The notes under the pieces are model-generated. The model had not been told where the DNA came from, did not search any database, and saw only the letters and a program-made list of their open reading frames with translations. From assembly GCA_040255925.1 (NCBI GenBank), contig JBDZVX010000054.1:1-16844 (forward strand): 16,844 bases of DNA, in the 5' to 3' direction. Positions 6,080 through 12,549 of the stretch are shown here, one piece after another. The translations under genes and the position numbers were made by a program. Positions within the stretch are counted from its first letter, which is position 1. Every line of letters begins with the position of its first letter. The stretch comes from Nitrolancea sp040255925. GTDB lineage: Bacteria; Chloroflexota; Chloroflexia; Thermomicrobiales; Thermomicrobiaceae.

Positions 6080-7111
6080 GTGGATGAGCAGCTAGCACCG
6101 GTCGAAGGGCTGATGCGGGATGTCGTGGACACCGCGGAGGCTCTGGGGCTGGGGGTGGTTCCCGGATGTGATTTGCCACTCTACGGTATGGTGCGTTACC
6201 ACCTCGGCTGGGCGGAGGGCGATTTCCGGCTAGCCTCTTTTGATCCAGGAAAGCGGATTCGTCCGCTGATCTGTCTTCTCTCCTGCTCGGCCGCGGGCGG
6301 AGACCCGGCTCAAGCGGTGCCGGTCTCTGCGGCAATCGAACTCCTCCACAATTTCACCTTGGTTCACGATGACATTCAGGATCAAAGCGAGATCCGGCGT
6401 CATCGGCGGACCGTTTGGTCGCTCTGGGGCGAAGGACAAGCAATTAACGCGGGTGATGCCTTGTTCGCGTTGAGTCAGATCGCGCTGCTCCGGTCGACGG
6501 ATTGTCGAGTGCCGCTGGATATCGTAACCCGGCTCGCCGTGGAGTTCAACGCTACTACCCTGCGGATCGCTGAGGGCCAGGTGCTGGATCTCGGCTTCGA
6601 GCATCGCTGGGATATCGGTGTCGATGATTATCTCCGGATGATCGACGGCAAGACGGCGGCGATCGTAGGATTCGCCGGCTGGGCGGGTGCATTAATCGCC
6701 GGAAGCGATGCCGAGGGCTTCCAGAACTTCGGCCGGATTCTGGGTCTGGGATTCCAGGTCCGGGATGACCTGCTTGGCATTTGGGGTTCCGAGCGGCTCA
6801 CCGGCAAGCCGGCCGCCGATGACATTCGCCGGCGGAAGAAGTCATTACCTATCATCGCTCTGGCGGCGGCCGTCTCCGGCGCGGAGCTCACCGAACTTGA
6901 GACGATCTACGAGGGAAACTCGATCGGTGAACCGGCTGTGGCCCGCGTTCTGGATCTGCTCGAACAGTACCGGATTGAAGATCAAATCCAGACCCAGGTC
7001 GATCAGTATCACGACGAAGCGCGCGCCATCCTGGAGCGTATCGCGGTACCCAGCCCAGCTCGGAGCATGCTGGAGTCGCTGCTCGACCGCCTGGCGGTGC
7101 GGGCTTCCTAG
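6080..7111 (+). CDS. Polyprenyl (probably geranylgeranyl) diphosphate synthase
   Basis: This trans-prenyl chain-elongating enzyme condenses isopentenyl diphosphate with allylic diphosphates for carotenoids, quinones or lipids. In the 343-aa product the first Asp-rich motif is 'HDDIQD' (Asp97, Asp98, Asp101), followed by the RR pair of 'EIRRHRRTVW'. 'GKTAA' lies at 190-194. The second Asp-rich region is 'QVRDDLLGIWG' (Asp229, Asp230), followed by 'GKP..DDIRRRKKSLP'. Gly replaces the third Asp of DDxxD, as in the GGPP-synthase-like branch with DDLLGIWG, so this is not a defect. GTG 6080 is chosen because the frame further upstream crosses the promoter and has no family similarity; AGGGG (6064-6068) is 11 nt before it. 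ATG 6113 is an alternative. Product length cannot be read reliably from sequence alone. The convergent neighbour ends 30 bp away. Confidence 0.85.
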   Translation: MDEQLAPVEGLMRDVVDTAEALGLGVVPGCDLPLYGMVRYHLGWAEGDFRLASFDPGKRIRPLICLLSCSAAGGDPAQAVPVSAAIELLHNFTLVHDDIQDQSEIRRHRRTVWSLWGEGQAINAGDALFALSQIALLRSTDCRVPLDIVTRLAVEFNATTLRIAEGQVLDLGFEHRWDIGVDDYLRMIDGKTAAIVGFAGWAGALIAGSDAEGFQNFGRILGLGFQVRDDLLGIWGSERLTGKPAADDIRRRKKSLPIIALAAAVSGAELTELETIYEGNSIGEPAVARVLDLLEQYRIEDQIQTQVDQYHDEARAILERIAVPSPARSMLESLLDRLAVRAS

Positions 7112-7141
7112 CCGCGCCGACCTCTCCTGGGAGACACCCCG

Positions 7142-8227
7142 TCAGTAACTCGCAACCAGCGACAGTCCAGTGTCGTGTCCCTCGCGTGCCAGTATCCCCA
7201 GCATCCCTTCCACCAACCCATAGGGTCCGGAGAGCATCATATCGCCGTGGGGGACGGCCTCGTAATAGCTGAGTTCCCGTGCGATGCCACGGTTCGGGCC
7301 GGTGATGGCGACGAAGTTGAACGGCCCGGCCTGCTTGTAGTCAGGGTCGAAGACAGCGCCGTGTCCGCCGTATTCGTGGACTTCCTCGTTCGTCAGGGTC
7401 CCATCCTGAAGACGCTCGACCAGGTGAGAGAGCACTTCCGGCGTGATGCCGCCGGTATGGTGTTCGAAGAGCCCGTAGATCCGCCGTCCCCGTAGAGCGA
7501 CCCCGAAGGTGTGCATGTTCCCGATGTTGACCAGGATCGCGCCCTCGGTGTCGACGGCGCGCGCGATCCGGGGATCGCCAAGAATGCCGAGCACCGCGGC
7601 GGAGCCGGTGTCCATCAGGACCGCGCCTGGGACTCGCTCCTTGATCGCGCGCATCCGGGTCATATACTCCGGTGGATGGCGGTAGACCATGTTGAGGATA
7701 TCGCCGCCCTGGCGGAGCACCCCTTCAAGGAATTCATAGCGGAACTCGCGACGCCCTGCGCCGGGGAGGTAGCCGTGATCCTGCGCGGCGATCGCGAAAA
7801 GCGACGGGATTGGGACCTCGAAGTGCTCCAGCGCGGAATGAATGGCCGGGAGATCGACATCGCCTAGCCAGATGATCTCGGCACCCGTCGGCGGCTCATC
7901 GACAATCTGAATACCAGTCTTTCGCACGCGATCGAGGTCGTTGTGGATCGTGCGGGCAGGATCGGGTGCCGCGTATACCGGTAGCCCAGCGGCGAGATGG
8001 GCTTCGATCGCCGCGCTGCTGGCACCGCCACCCATGACCGTCCCGGCAAGAAAGATCGGCACGCCGCGTTCGGTCGCCCGGCGAATCCGTGCGCCCACCA
8101 CCTGCGTCTGGGATGGCATCACCAGCTTGACGCAGTTCTCCGGCGTCCGGTCGCTTTCATAGACCAGGATATCCTGCGTACCCGCGCCCACATCGATCGC
8201 CAATATCCGGATCGGTTCTTCCGGCAT
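7142..8227 (-). CDS. DUF1786 family ASKHA-like protein (function unknown)
   Basis: This 361-aa protein begins 'RILAIDVGAGTQDILVYE', the actin/Hsp70/sugar-kinase phosphate-1 type loop (Asp12, Gly14, Gln18). A second nucleotide-loop-like stretch, 'AILVNIGNMHTFGVAL', lies near residue 225-240. These match the family catalogued as DUF1786, described in databases as a putative pyruvate formate-lyase activating enzyme. The protein has no CxxxCxxC radical-SAM motif, so that label should not be taken as an activity. It may bind or hydrolyse ATP; the substrate is unknown. ATG 8227 is preceded by GAAGGA at 8 nt. The upstream metallophosphoesterase frame overlaps it by 71 bp on the same strand, suggesting co-expression. 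It converges on the prenyl synthase with 30 bp between stops. Confidence 0.7.
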   Translation of the reverse strand: MPEEPIRILAIDVGAGTQDILVYESDRTPENCVKLVMPSQTQVVGARIRRATERGVPIFLAGTVMGGGASSAAIEAHLAAGLPVYAAPDPARTIHNDLDRVRKTGIQIVDEPPTGAEIIWLGDVDLPAIHSALEHFEVPIPSLFAIAAQDHGYLPGAGRREFRYEFLEGVLRQGGDILNMVYRHPPEYMTRMRAIKERVPGAVLMDTGSAAVLGILGDPRIARAVDTEGAILVNIGNMHTFGVALRGRRIYGLFEHHTGGITPEVLSHLVERLQDGTLTNEEVHEYGGHGAVFDPDYKQAGPFNFVAITGPNRGIARELSYYEAVPHGDMMLSGPYGLVEGMLGILAREGHDTGLSLVASY

Positions 8228-9224
8228 GCTCCGTATCCTTCGTTGGTCTCACCGTTCCGGCCGTTGCGCTGGCTTTCCGCTCACGACAACAGCCCCTCGC
8301 CAACGATTGTACATAGCGGCGTGGGGAATCACAGGGAGCGGCCGGGTCGGCGGGCTGCGCGGTGAGTTCGAGGATCAGTACCTGCGGCGGCGCCAGGAAC
8401 CGGATCGGCCAATGGGTCGTCCCGATGCCGTTGCTGACGAAGAGGAGCGTACCGTGGACCCAGTGGTACCCGCGGTGTCGGCGGGACTGTGGCTTACCCC
8501 GTAGGCCGTCGAGGTACCAGGAGATGTCGAGGGGCGTTAGTGTCTTGAATGGCGAGAGCCGGATCTGCCCTCCATGGGTATGGCCGCTGAGGATCAACCC
8601 GGTCGTGCCGGGTGGCGCGGTATCCGCTAGCACCGGTGCGTGGGCGAGCAGGACGAGGGGGTGCTGATCCAGCGGAACCGTCGATAACGTCATCGCCAGG
8701 TCGGCCTTGCGAGTGAACGGATCGTCGACGCCGGCAATAATGATCTCCCGGCCCCGAACCGGGACCGTTACCGCCTGGTTACGCAGCACGCGGATTTCCG
8801 ACTGCTCCAAAATCCGCGCGATTGCCCGCGCGTGGCGCTCACCACGGAACAGGTCGTGGTTCCCAAGGACGCCGCAGACCGGTCCGGCAGCCTGGAGATC
8901 GGCGAACGCGTTCTCGCCGCCCTCCCAATGGGCATGGTCGAAGTAGTCGCCCCCGAGGAGCGTCAGGTCCGGCTGGTATCGCGCGGCAGCCGCGAACGCC
9001 CGAGCGGTGGCCCGGTGGTTTTCGCCCGGCCCATGGATATGAAAGTCGGTGAGGAAGGCGATGCGCAGCCCTTCGAGGTCGCCTGGGAGATCGGGGATGG
9101 TCACGGCATAGCGTGCGACTCGTATGCCGCGCGGTTCGATGAAGATGCCATACGTGAGGGCCGCGAATCCGGCCAACAGCCCCCCGGTGAGCGCGCGGAA
9201 AATCGTGCGGGAGCGACCTGGCAC
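8157..9224 (-). CDS. Membrane-anchored metallophosphoesterase (YkuE/YaeI-like)
   Basis: A calcineurin-like phosphoesterase of the class that includes enzymes acting on lipid-linked phosphates outside the membrane. The 355-aa frame has an N-terminal hydrophobic anchor (about 10-30), then the full metal-binding set: 'FLTDFHIHG' (Asp60, His62), 'GGDYFDH' (Asp93), 'GNHD' (Asn122, His123), 'LAHAPV' (His195) and 'SGHTHGG' (His215, His217). GTG 9224 has GAAGGA 8 nt upstream. The family normally ends soon after the strand 'PPQVLILELT' (about 280-288). Here a further 65-residue, low-similarity, Arg/Cys-containing tail continues 71 bp into the next gene in a different frame. Either a stop was lost or a frameshift lies near 8330-8370: TGA at 8331-8329 in another frame would give a normal-length protein. 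The domain call is firm; the true C-terminus is not. Confidence 0.85.
   Translation of the reverse strand: MPGRSRTIFRALTGGLLAGFAALTYGIFIEPRGIRVARYAVTIPDLPGDLEGLRIAFLTDFHIHGPGENHRATARAFAAAARYQPDLTLLGGDYFDHAHWEGGENAFADLQAAGPVCGVLGNHDLFRGERHARAIARILEQSEIRVLRNQAVTVPVRGREIIIAGVDDPFTRKADLAMTLSTVPLDQHPLVLLAHAPVLADTAPPGTTGLILSGHTHGGQIRLSPFKTLTPLDISWYLDGLRGKPQSRRHRGYHWVHGTLLFVSNGIGTTHWPIRFLAPPQVLILELTAQPADPAAPCDSPRRYVQSLARGCCRERKASATAGTVRPTKDTEHAGRTDPDIGDRCGRGYAGYPGL
8232..8241 (-). promoter_or_regulatory. Ribosome site of DUF1786 gene, identical to that of its partner
   Basis: On the minus strand GAAGGATACG ends 4 nt before ATG 8227. The same ten bases occur at 9238-9229, with the same 4-nt distance to GTG 9224 of the metallophosphoesterase. 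Both starts are therefore well supported. Confidence 0.6.
8306..8311 (-). promoter_or_regulatory. Possible -10 element for the DUF1786 gene
   Basis: TACAAT on the minus strand (5 of 6 to consensus) lies inside the metallophosphoesterase tail, about 80 nt before ATG 8227. No good -35 is present at 16-18 nt. It could provide a separate internal promoter; the evidence is weak. Confidence 0.25.
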
Positions 9225-9336
9225 GGGGCGTATCCTTCCACCTTGGCCTGGTGAATGTTCGCGGGTCCGTCAAACAATTCAGGCCACCGGGCACGGCCCT
9301 GGCAATCTTGCGTCACCTGGAGCACAATCGGCAAGC

Positions 9337-9355
9337 CCGGACGCCACATGTCCGG
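9337..9355. other. Inverted repeat in the spacer before the copper gene
   Basis: CCGGAC (9337-9342) and GTCCGG (9350-9355) flank 7 nt. It lies in the 246-bp divergent spacer between the metallophosphoesterase and CopC-CopD genes, 116 nt before the latter's start. It could be an operator or a leader hairpin. No convincing promoter was found in this spacer on either strand. Confidence 0.3.
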
Positions 9356-9470
9356 ATAGCCGGTGATTGCTGACACAATCGTTAACATGGTAGCCTTCCG
9401 CCGTTAGCATGGGACTCACTGGCCGCGTTCCGGTGGTCAGACGATTGGGCACTGGATAGGCGAACCGGAC

Positions 9471-11645
9471 TTGGATCTTCGATTGCCGATCTTTTCCTCA
9501 CGACTGTCTCCTTTCCTCATTGCGCTTACGCTACTCATCTTTCAGGCAACGTTAGCGCTCCCAGTGTCGGCCCATGCTGAACTGGTTCGAAGCGAGCCGT
9601 CGGCTGGGTCGCTGCGCCCAAACGGCGTCAGTCAGATCGATCTCTGGTTCAGCGAAGAGGTCGACCCGACCCGTTCGACGATTGAAGTGTTCAATGACCG
9701 GCGTGAACGGGTCGATAACAGCGACTCAACGGTAGACACCGCCGATCCGAAGCACATGTTCGTCACCCTCAAAGACGTTGTTGATGGGATCTATACCGTC
9801 ACCTGGACCAACACCTCGCCGGACGATGGTCACACGCTTCGCGGCACGTATACGTTCCGGGTCGGTCAATCGCGGCTCCCAGGTGCGGCGGCTACCGCCA
9901 GCGGTAATCCGTCCGTTCTGGCGATCGGTCTCCGCTGGGCATCGCTGCTTGGGCTCGCGTCGGTCGCGGGCTGGTTCCTGCTGGGGATGATTGGTACGGT
10001 CCTTTCCGATACTGGTAGGGGTCTCGCGATAGGTGGGGTCGTCGTCGCGCTCGTGGCCGACGCGCTCCTGCTTCCGGCCCAGGCCTTCTTTCCACCCAGC
10101 GGACTGCCTGCCGAGGGGATAGGCCCCACTCTGGCCACCATGCCGCTCGCCTGGATGGTGCGTTTGGCTCTGGAGGTCCTGCTACTGGTCGTCGTCCTCT
10201 GGGCGGCGAGATCCAGATCAGGAGATTTGCTCGCCTTCCCCGGCGCGATCATCGCGGTCGGTGCGCTGGTTTCGCTGACTTTTACCAGCCACGCGGCGGC
10301 AAACGTCGATCTCCGGCTGCCGAGTATGGCTGTCAATTCGCTGCATATCCTGTCTGTCGCGTTCTGGGTCGGAGGTGTGGCCCAGTTGGCCCTGGCCGGT
10401 GTCCTCCGGCATTCGACCGGGCACGACGTGCTCAAGCGGTTCTCCGGTATCGCTCTGGTGCTAGCTCCGGTGGCGGTCATCACTGGGGCGTTGAATGCCG
10501 GAGTAACACTTCCCGCGTTGAGTAGTCTCTGGGAAACGAACTACGGCCGGATGTTATTGGTCAAATCGGCGATCGTGTTGGCGATCCTCGGCGCGGCAAT
10601 CGTCAACCGGCGCCGGGTCAGACAAGGAATCGAATATCTCGGCCGGATTACCGGATCGCTCCGTATCGAGGCGGTTCTGGCGGGTGTTGCGGTCCTGGCG
10701 GCATCCGTTCTCGCGTTGTCGGTACCGCCAGCCGTCGCGCAACAACAGGTGCTGTCACTCCGATCCATGGTCGATGATGGCCGGTTCGTCCAGTTGGTCG
10801 TGAACTCGCCGGATGCCGGCCGCACCGGTGTGCAGGTTTGGCTGACCGATAGCGACCGGCAGGTTATTACCGGTGTTGACAGCGTCTCGGTCGATTTCAC
10901 CATGCTGGAACGGACGATTGATCTTCCGACAGCCCGAGCGACGGCCCAGCCGGATGGGAAATGGACCCTGCCAGACGTGCCGCTGACGGTCAAGGGCTGG
11001 TGGTCGGTCGGCGTTCATTTCCGTGGACCGAACATGGCCCCAGCCGATGCCAGGTTCTACGTGCTGCTTCCGGACCCCACCTTTTCCGATGTCGAGCGGG
11101 AGCGAGCGGAGAACGAGCAGGCCAAGGAGATCTATAAGGGCGCGATCGCCCGGCTCATGGAACTGAAATCGATGCGGTCCAGCGAAGAGCTCAGCGACGG
11201 GATCGGGAACAGCGTCGCGACCAAATATGCATACGAGGCCCCGGACAAGATGACCTATTCGACGAGCAGCGGGTTCGAGTCGGTTGCCACTGATGAAATT
11301 CAGTACTTCAAGCGGCCGGATGGTGCCCCATGGAGTTATCGGAGCCGGTTATACCCCTATATCTTCCCGGCGAATTTGCCGTCCTACTATAGTGGCGCCA
11401 ACGAGTTCACGCTCGGCCGGGAGGATACGGTCGACGGTGAACACTGCCAGGTGATCAGCTTCCATGTTCCGGAGGCTCCCGGCCGTGATGAGTCCTGGTA
11501 CGTCTGGTGGGTCGGGATCGATAGCCATCTGATCCGGCAGGAGGGGATGGTGGCTGTGCATCACTACATGACGAATCACTACTTCGATCATGATGCGCCG
11601 ATCCAGATCACCGCGCCAGAGGGCGCGGTCCCGCTCCCAAAATAA
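9471..11645 (+). CDS. CopC-CopD fusion with extra C-terminal LolA-like region (copper uptake/homeostasis)
   Basis: CopC binds copper outside the membrane and CopD is its membrane partner. Here they are fused in a 724-aa protein. A signal peptide (hydrophobic 14-30, likely cut after 'PVSA') would expose His35 as the mature N-terminus. With Asp119 and His121 of 'SPDDGHTLRG' this recreates the CopC Cu(II) site. CopD follows with about eight spans (152-178 to 400-420) and the motif 'FTSHAA ... LHILSVAFWVGG' (His274, His292). Residues 425-535 form a beta-rich extracellular domain resembling FixH/YtkA-type folds. Residues 540-715 ('LMELKSMRSSEEL', 'YAYEAPDKMTYST', 'ESWYVWWVGIDSHLIRQ') look like a LolA/LppX-type half-barrel, a weaker call. 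The start is TTG 9471 with no strong ribosome site, so the exact start is uncertain. The gene precedes a DtxR-type metalloregulator by 216 bp. Confidence 0.85.
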   Translation: MDLRLPIFSSRLSPFLIALTLLIFQATLALPVSAHAELVRSEPSAGSLRPNGVSQIDLWFSEEVDPTRSTIEVFNDRRERVDNSDSTVDTADPKHMFVTLKDVVDGIYTVTWTNTSPDDGHTLRGTYTFRVGQSRLPGAAATASGNPSVLAIGLRWASLLGLASVAGWFLLGMIGTVLSDTGRGLAIGGVVVALVADALLLPAQAFFPPSGLPAEGIGPTLATMPLAWMVRLALEVLLLVVVLWAARSRSGDLLAFPGAIIAVGALVSLTFTSHAAANVDLRLPSMAVNSLHILSVAFWVGGVAQLALAGVLRHSTGHDVLKRFSGIALVLAPVAVITGALNAGVTLPALSSLWETNYGRMLLVKSAIVLAILGAAIVNRRRVRQGIEYLGRITGSLRIEAVLAGVAVLAASVLALSVPPAVAQQQVLSLRSMVDDGRFVQLVVNSPDAGRTGVQVWLTDSDRQVITGVDSVSVDFTMLERTIDLPTARATAQPDGKWTLPDVPLTVKGWWSVGVHFRGPNMAPADARFYVLLPDPTFSDVERERAENEQAKEIYKGAIARLMELKSMRSSEELSDGIGNSVATKYAYEAPDKMTYSTSSGFESVATDEIQYFKRPDGAPWSYRSRLYPYIFPANLPSYYSGANEFTLGREDTVDGEHCQVISFHVPEAPGRDESWYVWWVGIDSHLIRQEGMVAVHHYMTNHYFDHDAPIQITAPEGAVPLPK

Positions 11646-11652
11646 CACCGGG

Positions 11653-11692
11653 CTTCGTCCGCGAAACGACTGAGCGAGAGATCCGGACGGGG
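11653..11692 (+). other. Hairpin after the copper gene
   Basis: Positions 11653-11661 pair with 11684-11692 (9 bp including two G-U) around a 22-nt loop, starting 8 nt after the stop. No T-run follows, so it is at best a weak or Rho-assisted end or an mRNA 3' stabiliser. Confidence 0.3.
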
Positions 11693-11720
11693 ATACTGAG
11701 CATTTCAGCCGGGAATGGCG

Positions 11721-11726
11721 TATACT
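11721..11726 (+). promoter_or_regulatory. Likely -10 element for the DtxR-type regulator
   Basis: TATACT (5 of 6) lies 135 nt before ATG 11862 with no clear -35. It sits within the upstream extension of the regulator's reading frame (ATG 11715), which argues that this extension is untranslated. The leader from about 11733 to 11861 shows no recognisable riboswitch or metal box. Confidence 0.35.
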
Positions 11727-11861
11727 CGGGTGAAGCGGAGCGCTTGCCGCGTGGTTCCGTCGCAACTGCTTGATCATGTCAAGGCAGGGGAGATTGTAGA
11801 CTGCACGGTGGGGCCAGCGGCGGGTGGAGATCGTAGGCGAACTGGCAAGGTCGGCAATGCG

Positions 11862-12542
11862 ATGCCATCGTTGAAGGAACAAGCGATAACTCCAGCGATG
11901 GAGGACTACCTCAAGGTCATCTATAAGCTCCAGCAGGAGAGCGACAAGGTGACGACTCAGTCGATCTCCGAGCGCATGAATGTCCAGAGTCCCTCGGTAA
12001 CCAACATGGTGAAGCGCCTGGCGGACCTTAACCTGGTGGAGTACGCTCCCTACCGGGGTGTCCTTTTGACGGCGTCCGGGAGAAAAGCCGCGCTAGAGGT
12101 GGTCCGGCATCATCGCCTGCTTGAACTCTATCTGAAGGAGGCGCTCGGTTACTCTTGGGATCAGGTGCATGAGGAGGCCGATCGCCTGGAGCACAGCATC
12201 TCCGAGGAATTCGAGGCTCGGATCGATCGTGCGCTCGGGCATCCGACGACCGACCCCCATGGCGATCCGATTCCGACTCCCGATGGCGAGATCCGCCCGA
12301 TGTCGGAACTCCTCCTTGGGGATCTCGAAAGTGGCGTCGGCGCGATCATTGAGCGCGTGTGCGACCGCGATCCGGAGAAGCTCCGCTACCTCGGGCAACT
12401 CGGACTCTATCCTTCGGCGCGGGTACAGGTGATCGAGCGATTCCCATTTGACGGCCCGGTCCGTGTGCAGGTGGGTGATGCCGAGCATATCATCGGGCGG
12501 GAACTCGCCCAGGCGATCCACGTTAGTCGCAACGTCGATTAA
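11862..12542 (+). CDS. DtxR/MntR-family metal-dependent transcriptional regulator
   Basis: These dimeric repressors bind DNA when loaded with Mn(II) or Fe(II). The 226-aa product has a winged helix at about 10-72, a metal-binding/dimerisation region at 73-140 and an SH3-like FeoA-type domain at about 160-226, the full three-domain DtxR layout rather than the short MntR one. Metal ligands by alignment from memory: Asp15 (MntR Asp8, DtxR Met10), Asp107 (DtxR Cys102, MntR Glu99), Glu110 and His111 in 'DRLEHSIS'. The second site has His84, Glu88 and His103. Asp15 suggests manganese-type sensing, but Asp107 is unusual. 'GHPTTDPHGDPIP' matches the DtxR linker. ATG 11862 (AAGG at 11 nt) gives the family N-terminus; the frame from 11715 overlaps a promoter element. 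recJ follows after 7 nt. Confidence 0.9.
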   Translation: MPSLKEQAITPAMEDYLKVIYKLQQESDKVTTQSISERMNVQSPSVTNMVKRLADLNLVEYAPYRGVLLTASGRKAALEVVRHHRLLELYLKEALGYSWDQVHEEADRLEHSISEEFEARIDRALGHPTTDPHGDPIPTPDGEIRPMSELLLGDLESGVGAIIERVCDRDPEKLRYLGQLGLYPSARVQVIERFPFDGPVRVQVGDAEHIIGRELAQAIHVSRNVD

Positions 12543-12549
12543 CCCACTC

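Noticed and set aside
6764..6784. Missing third Asp in the prenyl synthase second motif as a defect
   Set aside because: DDLLGIWG is a normal variant in a large GGPP-synthase-like group, so it is not evidence of inactivity.
9101..9388. 95-aa minus-strand frame over the metallophosphoesterase start and the spacer before the copper gene
   Set aside because: Overlaps the supported GTG start of the phosphoesterase in another frame, with no ribosome site or motifs.
11715..11861. Longer N-terminus for the metalloregulator from ATG 11715
   Set aside because: Includes the TATACT element and adds 49 residues unlike DtxR/MntR proteins.
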